From the NCBI GenBank assembly GCA_051003795.1, contig JBPCKZ010000137.1:1-38424 (forward strand): a stretch of 38,424 nt of DNA, in the 5' to 3' direction. This document shows, one piece after another, positions 25,692 to 34,273 of the stretch. Under the pieces are notes generated by a model that saw only the letters and a list, made by a program, of their open reading frames with translations, had not been told where the DNA came from and ran no database searches. The translations under genes and the position numbers were made by a program. Source of the DNA: JALYXS01 sp051003795. GTDB taxonomy: Bacteria > Acidobacteriota > Terriglobia > Bryobacterales > Bryobacteraceae. Within the stretch, counting starts at the first letter, position 1. Each line of letters opens with the position of its first letter.

Positions 25692-26693
25692 ATGCGACTT
25701 CGCCAACCCAAAATCACCGCGCTCGGCTGCTATACGCCGCCCGGCGTGCTCAACAATTTCGATCTGGAAAAGTTGGTGAAGACCAATAATCAGTGGATCC
25801 TCGACCGGACGGGCATCGCGGAGCGGCATATCGCGGCGCCGGGGGTCGCGACGTCGGATCTGGCCTGCGAAGCCGCCCGGGCCGCTCTCGCGCAACGCGG
25901 CATCCAGGCATCCGCGCTCGACGCCATTCTGGTTTGCACGGTGACCCCGGACATGCTGTTTCCGGCCACCGCCTGCCTGGTCCAGAACCAGATCGGCGCG
26001 ACGAAAGCGTGGGGATTCGATCTGGTCGCCGCCTGCTCCGGTTTCATTTACGGATTGACGACCGGCGCGCATTTGGTCGCCTGCGGTACTCACGACAAGG
26101 TGCTGGTGATCGGCGCGGACACCATGAGCCGGATTATCGATTATGAGGATCGATCCACGTGCGTTTTATTTGGCGACGGCGCGGGCGCGATGTTGATTGA
26201 GCCGGCTGGCGACGACGAACGGGAACTCGGATTCATCGACTTCGTCGGTGAGATCGATGGATCGGGCGCCGATTGCCTGAAGCAACCGGCTGGCGGCAGC
26301 CGACTTCCCGCGAGCCATGAGACCGTCGACAAACGTCAACATTTCGTGCATCAGGAAGGGCAGCAAATTTTTAAGTACGCCGTTCGGAAGATGCAAGAGG
26401 TCTGTGTGAAGGTGCTTGCCCGCAACGGGTTTAAGGCGAGCGATCTGGCATTGATGATTCCGCATCAGGCCAACCGCCGAATTATCGTGGCCACCGCCGA
26501 GCGGCTCGGATTGCCGCTCGATCGCGTGGTGATCAACATCGACAAGTATGGAAACACGACGGCTGGAACGATTCCGCTGGCCACTCGCGACGCCGTCCAG
26601 GACGGGCGCTTGAAGAAGGGAGACTTGGTGCTCTACGCAGCCGTGGGCGCGGGGTACACCGTGGGCGCGAGCCTCTGGCGTTGGGCATATTAA
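25692..26693 (+). CDS. fabH: 3-oxoacyl-ACP synthase III
   Basis: The start at 25692 gives 333 residues, the normal size (a longer frame from 25599 overlaps the divergent SprT-like gene). The thiolase-fold triad is present: C115 in AACSGF, H258 in PHQANRR and N288 in GNTTAG. FabH condenses acetyl-CoA, or branched acyl-CoA, with malonyl-ACP to start fatty acid synthesis. It stands alone here without fab or acp neighbours. The next gene starts inside its stop codon (TAATG overlap), so the two are translationally coupled. Confidence 0.95.
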   Translation: MRLRQPKITALGCYTPPGVLNNFDLEKLVKTNNQWILDRTGIAERHIAAPGVATSDLACEAARAALAQRGIQASALDAILVCTVTPDMLFPATACLVQNQIGATKAWGFDLVAACSGFIYGLTTGAHLVACGTHDKVLVIGADTMSRIIDYEDRSTCVLFGDGAGAMLIEPAGDDERELGFIDFVGEIDGSGADCLKQPAGGSRLPASHETVDKRQHFVHQEGQQIFKYAVRKMQEVCVKVLARNGFKASDLALMIPHQANRRIIVATAERLGLPLDRVVINIDKYGNTTAGTIPLATRDAVQDGRLKKGDLVLYAAVGAGYTVGASLWRWAY

Positions 26694-27652
26694 TGAAAAC
26701 CGTCGTGCTTGACGGGCATGCGCTGAATCCCGGCGACCTCTCCTGGAGCGGTATTGAACAACTCACGGCGCTTACGGTTTACGACAGGACTGATCGGGAT
26801 CTCATCGTAGAGAGGTCTCGCGGGGCCGCGATATTATTGACCACCAAGACGCCGCTAACCGCCGAAACCTTGCGCCGGCTGGATGGGCTGCGATACATCG
26901 GCGTCCTCGCGACCGGTTACGACAACGTCGATGTTCGGGCCGCGCGAGAGCTCGGCATTGTCGTCACCAACGTTCCGGCGTATGGCACCGATTCCGTGGC
27001 GCAATTCGTCTTCGCGCTGCTGCTCGAACTGTGTCATCACATTCCCGCTCATGGCGACGCCGTCCGGGCTGGGGAATGGTCGGCGAATCCGGATTGGTCC
27101 TTCTCGAAGACGCCGCTCGTCGAGCTGGCTGGCAAGACGATGGGAGTCGTCGGCTTCGGCCGCATCGGCCGCCAAGTCGCGCGAATCGCGAATGCAATGG
27201 ATATGCGGGTGGCCGCGAACGACGAATGGCAAGAAAATGCTCCGGATTATCCCGGATTTCATTGGACCTCGATCGACGATTTGCTCCAAATGTCCGACGT
27301 CGTGACGTTGCATTGTCCGCTCCTCCCCGCAACGAAAGGCCTAATCGCCGCCGAACGCTTGCGCGGCATGAAGCCCAGTGCATTTTTAATCAACACGTCG
27401 CGAGGAGCGCTGGTAGTCGACCGGGATCTTGCGGACTCGTTAAACGAAGGCCGCCTCGCGGGGGCGGCGTTGGATGTCCTCTCGCTCGAGCCTCCGTCCC
27501 CTGGCAACCCGCTGTTTACCGCGAAGAATTGCCTCATCACGCCCCACATCGCCTGGGCAACCAAAGAGGCCCGAACACGCCTGATGGACGTCGCCGTTCG
27601 AAACGTGGCGGCGTTTTTGGATGGGACCCCGAAGAACACCGTCAAGGCGTAG
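26693..27652 (+). CDS. D-2-hydroxyacid dehydrogenase (NAD-dependent)
   Basis: The 319-residue protein starts at 26693, overlapping the fabH stop by one base. The nucleotide-binding motif is VGFGRIG (153-159). The catalytic triad is R237 in NTSRGALV, E266 in LSLEPP and H285 in TPHIAW. The family reduces 2-keto acids such as hydroxypyruvate, glyoxylate or phenylpyruvate to D-2-hydroxy acids. The sequence resembles glycerate dehydrogenase/hydroxypyruvate reductase most, but substrate cannot be fixed. It may be co-expressed with fabH. Confidence 0.9.
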   Translation: MKTVVLDGHALNPGDLSWSGIEQLTALTVYDRTDRDLIVERSRGAAILLTTKTPLTAETLRRLDGLRYIGVLATGYDNVDVRAARELGIVVTNVPAYGTDSVAQFVFALLLELCHHIPAHGDAVRAGEWSANPDWSFSKTPLVELAGKTMGVVGFGRIGRQVARIANAMDMRVAANDEWQENAPDYPGFHWTSIDDLLQMSDVVTLHCPLLPATKGLIAAERLRGMKPSAFLINTSRGALVVDRDLADSLNEGRLAGAALDVLSLEPPSPGNPLFTAKNCLITPHIAWATKEARTRLMDVAVRNVAAFLDGTPKNTVKA

Positions 27653-27669
27653 GTGACCTGGCGGAAATG

Positions 27670-27705
27670 AAAAACGCCTCGCGGCTCTGGAAGAGCGGCG
27701 AGGCG
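27670..27705 (-). terminator. Rho-independent terminator of the PEP-CTERM gene
   Basis: On the minus strand CGCCTCGC pairs with GCGAGGCG, with a nested GCTCT/AGAGC stem, and TTTTTCATTT follows. It sits 46 bp after the stop of the minus-strand PEP-CTERM gene. The plus side has no T-run, although the hairpin may also slow transcription leaving the dehydrogenase gene. Confidence 0.85.
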
Positions 27706-27750
27706 CGAGACGCGAGAGATTTCGACGATGCTAAACGATGATGCTAAAAA

Positions 27751-28431
27751 CTATGCGGATTTCTTGAAGCGGCGCACACCGGCCAGCGCGAGAAGGCCCG
27801 TGCCCATCAGCAGCATGGAAACCGGTTCGGGGACGCTACCAGTAGGCTGAAAAGCGCTAACCGTCTGGGTTCCGCCATCAATGACGGCGGCATTTCCCAA
27901 AACGTACGCGGTCGCGTTGGTGCTGATCACGAGAATATTCGAGATCGTGCCGGCTGTGACCTTGGCGCCATTGGGCGGGGTGAACTGGAAACCAATAACG
28001 TTGCCCGTGCTGTCCGCGGTGATTGGCGGAACGCTGCCTGACTGGAACGGCGCGCCCACGGCCGGTCCGTCCGTGCGATACCCCGTGTAAGTAATGAAGC
28101 CGGCGAAGTTCGTGTTGGATTCGCGGGCAATAGCGCTCGCGGAATTAGCCGCATTGGCAACTTGGTAATAGAAATCCAACGTGCCGCTGGGGTTTCGGAA
28201 TACCGCGCTCGTCAATGTGCCGCTGGTGGTACCGCCCGTCGTCGAAAATGAGTACGGCGCGGCATTCGATGCCAGCAACATGCCCGCCGGGTCTCCCGTT
28301 GCGTTGCCCGGGAAAACCGAAGAGCCGGGCGAGGTTAGGGTTGTTCCCGCAAGGAAGCTCGCATGAGCCGCCACGGGCGCAAAAGCCGATAGCGCCATCG
28401 TGAACAGCGCCAATTTCGTTCGATTCATCAT
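27751..28431 (-). CDS. PEP-CTERM sorting domain protein
   Basis: The 226-residue protein has an N-terminal signal peptide (MMNRTKLALFTMALSAFAPVAAHA). It ends in an exosortase recognition tail, VPEPVSMLLMGTGLLALAG then RRFKKSA: the VPEP motif, a hydrophobic helix and a basic end. The tail directs processing by exosortase (EpsH type) and attachment to, or release at, the envelope. The body has no recognisable enzyme domain. A GGAGG ribosome binding site 7 nt from ATG 28431 fixes the start. No exosortase gene is in the window. Confidence 0.92.
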   Translation of the reverse strand: MMNRTKLALFTMALSAFAPVAAHASFLAGTTLTSPGSSVFPGNATGDPAGMLLASNAAPYSFSTTGGTTSGTLTSAVFRNPSGTLDFYYQVANAANSASAIARESNTNFAGFITYTGYRTDGPAVGAPFQSGSVPPITADSTGNVIGFQFTPPNGAKVTAGTISNILVISTNATAYVLGNAAVIDGGTQTVSAFQPTGSVPEPVSMLLMGTGLLALAGVRRFKKSA

Positions 28432-28491
28432 CTAAAATCCTCCGTTTTGACGGCCAAGCGGCTTAACGGGCGCGCTTGTCGTTCTCGATAG

Positions 28492-28520
28492 ATTCTGGAT
28501 TGTTTTTACCGCTGAGTCAA
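28492..28520 (-). promoter_or_regulatory. Candidate sigma70 promoter of the PEP-CTERM gene
   Basis: Reading the minus strand, TTGACT (28520-28515) is followed by a 17-bp spacer and CAGAAT (28497-28492). Spacing is ideal; the -10 matches consensus at four of six positions. It lies about 60 bp upstream of the ATG at 28431. Confidence 0.5.
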
Positions 28521-28760
28521 GACCTTTAGAAGTATTTCCTCAAAAAAGTTGAGAACAGTCGTGGGCTTACCGCCACTCTGGGGATAGTACTCCGGCGAGA
28601 AACGTGGAATCCAGCTATGAAGATCCATAGTTTTACGCTCAAGATTTGGCCGGAATCTTACCCGTTCCCTGTTCCACTCCCCAAAACAACCAACTAATCC
28701 CAATGTTTTCGGCACTTTCCAAGCCCGGGAAAAAAAATTACCAAAAAATGCAGTTTTGTC

Positions 28761-28790
28761 TTGACGCTGTGGGGATTCTTAAGGAATAAT
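28761..28790 (+). promoter_or_regulatory. Candidate sigma70 promoter of the YVTN/BACON gene
   Basis: TTGACG (28761-28766), an 18-bp spacer and AATAAT (28785-28790) make a good plus-strand match. It would give a leader of roughly 200 nt before ATG 28997. The leader shows no obvious riboswitch. Confidence 0.45.
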
Positions 28791-28996
28791 TAGGATTCAT
28801 TCATTATTGATTTCGTGCGGGTCAATACATTACGCGTGACTCGCGCTGATTCAGCCCGGAGCGTTCGTCAGCCTGACCGTACGGCGAATGTCGTGTTGTC
28901 CCACTTCGCTGGGATGGCGCGGCACGAGATCCATCTCGGCATCTCGAGGACCCAAACAAAGGAACAAAATACTTTAATTCATTCACTTGAGGTCTA

Positions 28997-31225
28997 ATGC
29001 GATTACATAAAAACGTTAAACATCTATCTTTTCAAGCTTCCATCAACTTCCTCTTTGGCCTAATTCTCGCGGCATCCTTCTTTCCAGCGGCATCCGTCGC
29101 CCAACCTTTCGCCTATGTTGCGAGTCTGTCTAGCAGCAGCATGGCGGTTATTAACGTGGCAAACAATACAGTTGTGGCAAATCCTGTTATCGATGGGGGC
29201 CTCACCGGTGTGGCTGCCTCGCCCAACGGTTCCCTGGTCTACATCACCGCCCAGAGTATAAACCAAGTCCAGGTGGTCAGCACGGCTAGCAATACCGTGG
29301 TCGGAACGATAAACGTCGGCGCGACTCCCGTGGCCGTTGCCTTCGGCCCGAGCGGTTCACTTGCATACGTCGCAAATCAGGCGTCCAATACGGTTTCCGT
29401 AATCAACACCGGGGCGAACTCCGTAATTGCCACCATCCCGGTGGAAGGGAGGCCTTCCGGGATCGCGGTGAATCCGGCTGGTACCCGCGCTATCGTAACG
29501 AACACCTGGGGTACCGACCTTTCGGTTATCGACACCTCAAGTAACACGGTGATCGCAAACATACCGGTCGGCAGCGGCTCGAGAGGCATCGCCATCAGCC
29601 CGAACGGCGCGTACGCCTACGCCACCAACCAGAACACCAATTCCGTGTTCGTGGTGAACCTAAGATCGAATACGGTGATCGGCGCCATACCGGTTCAAAA
29701 TTACCCCAATTCCATCGCGATCACGCCCAATGGCGCCCGGGCTTTCGTCACGAACGGAAATTCCAGTTCGGTTTCAGTGATCGATCTATCTTCCAACTCG
29801 GTAATCGCTACCCTGGGGGTGGGCGATAACCCGACCGCCATCGCGCTCACGCCGGATGGTTCTCGCGCCGAAGTCACCAATGCCAATTCCTACTCGACCT
29901 CGGTAATAGACGCGAACGCACTCTCGGTGGTCGGCACCATCAACCGCGTGGGAATCTTTCCCGCGGGCGTGGCGATCGCCCCCGCGGCGGGCAGCGGCGG
30001 CGTTGTCGGCGGCCCTATTCCCTGCAGCTACGCCTTGACGGCGAGTTCGCAAAACGTTCCGTACTCAGGCGGCGCGGGCGCGGTTGGAGTGAATGTCGCC
30101 GCCGGGGCAACCAACTGCAACTGGACGGCCGCCAGCAATGCGAGCTGGATCACGCTGGTTTCGGGTCTTAGCGGCTCGGCCAATGGCACGACCGGTTTCA
30201 ATGTGGCGGCGAATCCGCAGCCTGCCCAACGAACGGGAACCTTCACCATCGCCGGGTTGACATTCACCGTTACCCAAGACGCGGCGCCCCCGCCGCAGCC
30301 TCAATCCAGCCAAGCGCCCACCGGCGATTCCGTTTCGCCCTCTTCCGGCACGGGTTCGAGCCAAACGTTTCAAGCGGCTTATTCCGATGCCGGCGGATAT
30401 GCCAATCTCGCTTTTACCGAACTTCTCATCGGCAACTCGCTCGATGGCGCGCATACCTGTTGGATCGCCTACAACCGGCCGAATAACGCGCTCTATCTTT
30501 TGAACGATTCCGGAACGGCGTTTCTGGGACCCATCGCGGCGGGCGCGGCGGGAACCTTGTCGAGCAGCCAGTGCACGGTCGACGGGAGCGGTTCGTCCGC
30601 TTCGGGCGCGGGCAACACGCTGACGATTAACCTGGCCGTAAGCTTTAATGCCAACTATGCGGGCCCCAAAAACAGTTACTTGCTCGCGATCGACGGTTCC
30701 GGCCTTGCCAGCGGGTGGCAAGCTCGCGGCAGCTGGACGGTATCCGCCGGAGGGACGCCAAATCCGCAGCCACCGCCCCCGTCGAGCGGCAATCCGACCG
30801 CCGATATTGTGTCGCCAAACGCCGGAACCGGAACCAGTCAAACATTTCAGTTAGCCGGTTCCGATCGCAATGGATTCGCGGATCTGAGATTTCTCGAGTT
30901 CGTGGTCAACCAGGATACCCGCGGTAAAGCGACGTGCTGGATCGATTACAACCGGCCCAAGAACCTTATCTATCTATTGAACGACTCCGGCAGCGATTTC
31001 CTCGGCCCCATCACTTTGGGCGTCCCGGGCACGCTCTCCAATAGCGAATGCACGGTGGACGGCGGGGGCTCATCCGTTTCCGGTTCGGGTAATACCCTGA
31101 ATCTGAGCTTGGCCTTGAGTTTCAGCGCTCAATACACGGGCCTGAAAAATAGCTATCTGCTGGCCATCAGCCAATCGGGCCTCGACAGCGGATGGCAGAA
31201 CCGCGGCAGCTGGATCGTGCCGTAG
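28997..31225 (+). CDS. Secreted YVTN beta-propeller protein with BACON domain and duplicated C-terminal domain
   Basis: The 742-residue protein has a signal peptide ending near AASVAQ (residue 36). Residues 36-330 contain about seven YVTN blades with strict repeats such as SNTVIANIPVG and PNGAYAYATNQ. A BACON-type Ig-like domain follows (about 343-427: CSYALTASSQNVPYSGG to FTVTQ). Then come two copies of a roughly 140-residue unit (441-582 and 600-742). Each has a cysteine pair 38 residues apart (C488/C526 and C647/C685), a YNRP motif, LYLLNDSG or IYLLNDSG, and SGLxSGW near the end. The copies are joined by a PPPP linker. The likely role is extracellular binding, for example to glycans. A GAGG ribosome binding site precedes the ATG. 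Confidence 0.85.
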   Translation: MRLHKNVKHLSFQASINFLFGLILAASFFPAASVAQPFAYVASLSSSSMAVINVANNTVVANPVIDGGLTGVAASPNGSLVYITAQSINQVQVVSTASNTVVGTINVGATPVAVAFGPSGSLAYVANQASNTVSVINTGANSVIATIPVEGRPSGIAVNPAGTRAIVTNTWGTDLSVIDTSSNTVIANIPVGSGSRGIAISPNGAYAYATNQNTNSVFVVNLRSNTVIGAIPVQNYPNSIAITPNGARAFVTNGNSSSVSVIDLSSNSVIATLGVGDNPTAIALTPDGSRAEVTNANSYSTSVIDANALSVVGTINRVGIFPAGVAIAPAAGSGGVVGGPIPCSYALTASSQNVPYSGGAGAVGVNVAAGATNCNWTAASNASWITLVSGLSGSANGTTGFNVAANPQPAQRTGTFTIAGLTFTVTQDAAPPPQPQSSQAPTGDSVSPSSGTGSSQTFQAAYSDAGGYANLAFTELLIGNSLDGAHTCWIAYNRPNNALYLLNDSGTAFLGPIAAGAAGTLSSSQCTVDGSGSSASGAGNTLTINLAVSFNANYAGPKNSYLLAIDGSGLASGWQARGSWTVSAGGTPNPQPPPPSSGNPTADIVSPNAGTGTSQTFQLAGSDRNGFADLRFLEFVVNQDTRGKATCWIDYNRPKNLIYLLNDSGSDFLGPITLGVPGTLSNSECTVDGGGSSVSGSGNTLNLSLALSFSAQYTGLKNSYLLAISQSGLDSGWQNRGSWIVP

Positions 31226-31270
31226 TTAGCCTAATGCGCGCGGGCCGGTTTAGAGGCCTGCGCGGTTGGT

Positions 31271-31319
31271 TTGGGGCGCGGCGCTTGCCAGTGAGTTGCC
31301 AGTGAGCAATGCGCCCCAA
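31271..31319. repeat. Inverted repeat enclosing a tandem 11-bp repeat
   Basis: TTGGGGCGC (31271-31279) and GCGCCCCAA (31311-31319) are perfect 9-bp arms, and an inner TTGC/GCAA pair extends the stem. Inside are two adjacent copies of TTGCCAGTGAG (31285-31295 and 31296-31306). CGATTTTAAAG follows on the plus strand, so the structure may terminate transcription of the YVTN/BACON gene. A mobile REP-like palindrome is the alternative. Confidence 0.55.
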
Positions 31320-31449
31320 CGATTTTAAAGCGGATTCGGATAACCCCGCACGGTTTCTCCCTTCTTTGCCTCCCTCGTCACTTTACATTTGCAAATCGTG
31401 AGTAGTAGACTTGCACTGCTCGAAACTAAAATCCCTGAAGGAGTAATCC

Positions 31450-32944
31450 ATGCCCCTTGGAAATTCCCGATTTTTGAAACCCCTTTTTACCGGAGCGCTT
31501 TGCCTCGCGGCCTTTGCCGCCCCGCCCGCAAGCGCGCAGACCACCGCGCCCTCCGCCGGTTTGCAATTCCTGCAAACGATTCCGATTCCCGGTTGGGACA
31601 CGAGTGTCGCCGGATTCGATCTATTCGCGTTTAATCCGGAAACTCGAATCATGTATGTCGCCGACCGCACGAACCATGGCATCGACGCCATCGACACGCG
31701 TACAAACTCCTTCGTGGGCAACCTGGCTGTCCCGAACAACGCGAGCCCGAACGGAGTGCTCGTCGTTCCAGAGCTGCAACAGTTGGTTGTCACGGATGGC
31801 GGCAAGAACGTTCTGGTGTACGATCTGCGTCTCCCCCGGGATGGGGCCCGACATCTACGCCGTTCCCGGCATTACCGGCGGTACCGACGCGTTGGATTAC
31901 GACCCGCTCAACCGGCGCGTGTACGTCATCAATGGCAACGCCCCTTATATGATGACCGGAATCGACCTGATCGCGAAGACGGTCGCGAGCCAGCTCGCGT
32001 TGCCGGGCAGCCCCGAACTGATGCGGTTCAATCCAGTCGACGGACTGATCTATCAAGTCATCACCGACGGCGATAACAAGAATGCCGGGGCGGGCGTGGC
32101 GGTCTTCGATCCGGTCTCAAACACTATCCGGCCCACCTTTCTTACCTCCGACTGCGTGCCTCACGGCATCGATATCGACCCTGTGAGCGATACCGCAATT
32201 CTGGGATGCGGAACCACGCAAGCGCAAATTTTGATGGATCTGAAGACGGGCGCGATATTGAAGCGATTCCCCGACGTAACCGGAACCGATCTCCTGCTGT
32301 TCAATCCGAACAACCGCCGCTTCTACACGGCGTCCAGCAGCAACAAGAGCACGACGACGGGTTGCCCTGCGGACGGTCCGACGGCCCCGAATTTCCCCGT
32401 CTTGGGCGTGTTCGACGCCCTTACCAGTTCGACTGGCCGCTTGGTTGGCGTGACCTGCTCGGGCCGCGGAGCGCACGGTCTGGGCATCGATCCAATTCAG
32501 AACCTGATCTACGTGGGGGCGACCCAGTATCCGGCGGACCCGGGGGATAAGACTACGGGTTCAACCGGCGTGCTGGTGTATTACGATCCCGCGCAGCTTG
32601 CGCAGGCGCTGACGATTAACACGCGCGCGATGCTGACGGCCATCGGAGGCAACGGCGCCGGCGGCATGGTCAATCTTCATACGGTAGGCAGAACGCTTCG
32701 GCTGGATGCGAACTTGCAATCGGTTTCGGGGCACACGGCTCTTGTCAACGTCACTACGACGGTTGGAAATGAAGTGATTCCGTGCAGCATCGATTACAAG
32801 TCCGGTAACGCGGTTTGCAACGGAACGCTGGTGGGAGATCCGATGGTCAACGGCGTGGCTATGTTGGCGGTCGATGGCGCGCCCGCGGCGCAGGGCAGGA
32901 TTTTGGCTCTGCCCATGCCGCTGCCCCCGGTGCCGGCCAGATAG
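31450..32944 (+). pseudogene. Secreted beta-propeller protein interrupted by a +1 frameshift
   Basis: An AAGGAG ribosome binding site 6 nt upstream and a signal peptide (MPLGNSRFLKPLFTG to ASA) fix the start at 31450. Blade-like sequence (FAFNPETRIMYVADRTN) runs in the first frame to about 31832. It continues in the next frame from GMGPDIYAVPGITGG to the stop at 32944. The switch falls at the C5 run 31833-31837; removing one C gives a continuous protein of about 497 residues. The remainder has YncE/NHL-like blades (LDYDPLNRRVYVIN, GLGIDPIQNLIYVG). Both halves are well preserved, so this is a recent mutation, a sequencing or assembly error, or less likely programmed frameshifting. Confidence 0.75.
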
Positions 32945-32967
32945 CGGAGTATAATGGGGTTCTTATT

Positions 32968-34017
32968 ATGTCTAAATCGCAGCATAGCCGGCGTACGTTT
33001 CTCACGGGTCTTGCCGCGCCATTGATTTTGGGCGCGGACAATAAATCCGGCAGCGCCAAGCCCATTCTGGGCGAGGGCGCCCATAAATACGAAGTCACCC
33101 ACGATTGGGGCGAGCTTCCCGCCGATATCAAATACGGCAACACTCACGGCGTCTGCGAAGATTCGCACGCCAATATTTATATTCACCACACGGTGAATGC
33201 CGCGAGCGAAAGCAGCGACAGCATGGTCGTATTCGATCATCAAGGTAAATTCGTGAAATCCTGGGGCAAGGACTTCCGGGGCGGCGCGCATGGGCTGCAT
33301 ATTCGCAAGGAGGGCACTGACGAATTCCTGTACCTCTGCGACACGAAACGCGGCCTTGTCGTAAAGACCACGCTCAATGGCGAAGAGGTCTTTACGATCG
33401 GGTATCCCGACCAGTCGGAGCAATATAAACCGGACGCGGATGGCAAGAAGATCAAATACAGCCCGACGAATCTTGCCGTCGCTCCAAACGGCGATATCTA
33501 TGTGGGCGACGGGTACGGATCGAGTTACATCAATCAGTACAACAAGACGGGCGAATACATCCGGACCTTCGGCGGAAAGGGTTCGGAAGCCGGTCAGTTG
33601 AACTGCCCGCATGGGATCATCATGGATATGCGCGCCACCGCGAATGGCTTGGAGCCGATCCTCACGGTCGCCGACCGCGCCAACAAACGGCTTCAGCGTT
33701 TTACGCTCGAGGGCAAGCACATCGACTTTGTCGAGGGATTGACGGCGCCCTGCCATTTCGGCATTTACAAGAACGGCGACATGGTTGTGCCGGACCTGTT
33801 CGCCCGCGTGACGCTGATGGACAAGAATAACCGGATAATTGCGAACCTCGGCGACGATTCGCAATCGCCTTACATGCAAACGCGAAAAGAATCGCGCGAC
33901 CATTTCACGCCGGGTAAGTTTGTGTGCCCGCATGGGGCGTGCTTTGACCACGAAGGCAACATATTCGTCGTGGAGTGGGTCGAGGTAGGCCGCGTTAGCA
34001 GGTTACGGAAAGTCTAA
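32968..34017 (+). CDS. Tat-exported NHL-repeat protein (peptidylglycine lyase-like propeller)
   Basis: The ATG at 32968 gives 349 residues beginning MSKSQHSRRTFLTGLAAPL, a twin-arginine signal (SRRTFLTG). The mature part is an NHL beta-propeller: NGDIYVGDGYGSSYINQYNKTG and GQLNCPHGIIMD with repeated PHG motifs. It resembles the lyase (PAL) domain of peptidylglycine alpha-amidating enzymes and related soil-bacterial propellers. Tat export implies folding, perhaps with a cofactor, before transport. A TATAAT at 32950-32955 lies 12 bp before the ATG, so the transcript could be nearly leaderless. It starts 23 bp after the frameshifted gene. Confidence 0.82.
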   Translation: MSKSQHSRRTFLTGLAAPLILGADNKSGSAKPILGEGAHKYEVTHDWGELPADIKYGNTHGVCEDSHANIYIHHTVNAASESSDSMVVFDHQGKFVKSWGKDFRGGAHGLHIRKEGTDEFLYLCDTKRGLVVKTTLNGEEVFTIGYPDQSEQYKPDADGKKIKYSPTNLAVAPNGDIYVGDGYGSSYINQYNKTGEYIRTFGGKGSEAGQLNCPHGIIMDMRATANGLEPILTVADRANKRLQRFTLEGKHIDFVEGLTAPCHFGIYKNGDMVVPDLFARVTLMDKNNRIIANLGDDSQSPYMQTRKESRDHFTPGKFVCPHGACFDHEGNIFVVEWVEVGRVSRLRKV

Positions 34018-34041
34018 AGACGGCGGGCAGCCCGCCGTCTT
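34017..34041. terminator. Strong hairpin between convergent genes
   Basis: AAGACGGCGG pairs perfectly with CCGCCGTCTT around a 5-nt loop. It begins at the last base of the NHL gene's stop codon, in the 36-bp gap to the convergent small gene. The A/T ends of the stem could serve as short U-runs in both directions, so it is likely bidirectional. Confidence 0.7.
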
Positions 34042-34053
34042 AACACTCATGGT

Positions 34054-34197
34054 TTACCGTGTCTTGTGGCTGCCTTTCTGTTTGCCGGCGCTCTTGTGAC
34101 TCGAGCTTTTGCTTCCACCGCGGCTTTTGGCAAAGCCGAGTGTTACGGATCCCAGCAAGAGGGATACGCCTAAAAGGAAGGAAATCGATTTCTTCAT
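34054..34197 (-). CDS. Small basic secreted peptide
   Basis: From ATG 34197 the product has 47 residues. A signal peptide, MKKSISFLLGVSLLLGSVTLG, is followed by a 25-residue Ser/Gly/Lys/His-rich tail (SRGGSKSSSHKSAGKQKG). A longer frame reaches 34311, but the extension has no signal character. No ribosome binding site is clear. Short basic secreted peptides of this kind recur in acidobacteria without a known role; polyanion or metal binding is a guess. Confidence 0.55.
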   Translation of the reverse strand: MKKSISFLLGVSLLLGSVTLGFAKSRGGSKSSSHKSAGKQKGSHKTR

Positions 34198-34273
34198 ATC
34201 GCCGGAGTGCGCGTGCGCGACCGAAAATCTGGTGGTGTCTGAAATGTGCGTTGAATATTTCTGGTAGGGGCGA

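Larger units (their letters stand above)
28432..28996. other. 565-bp divergent intergenic region
   Basis: This spacer lies between the PEP-CTERM gene (minus) and the YVTN/BACON gene (plus). It is AT-richer than its surroundings and contains an A8 tract at 28731-28738. Two promoter candidates face outward (listed separately). A 69-codon minus-strand frame at 28506-28715 has no recognisable product and overlaps the minus promoter. I see no RNA gene or repeat here. Confidence 0.55.

Noticed and set aside
28506..28715. 69-codon minus-strand frame in the long intergenic region
   Set aside because: No recognisable product or ribosome binding site, and it overlaps the likely PEP-CTERM promoter. It could be a remnant.
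32794..33951. 385-codon open frame on the minus strand
   Set aside because: It is antisense to the Tat-exported NHL gene, which has a clear signal peptide and repeats.
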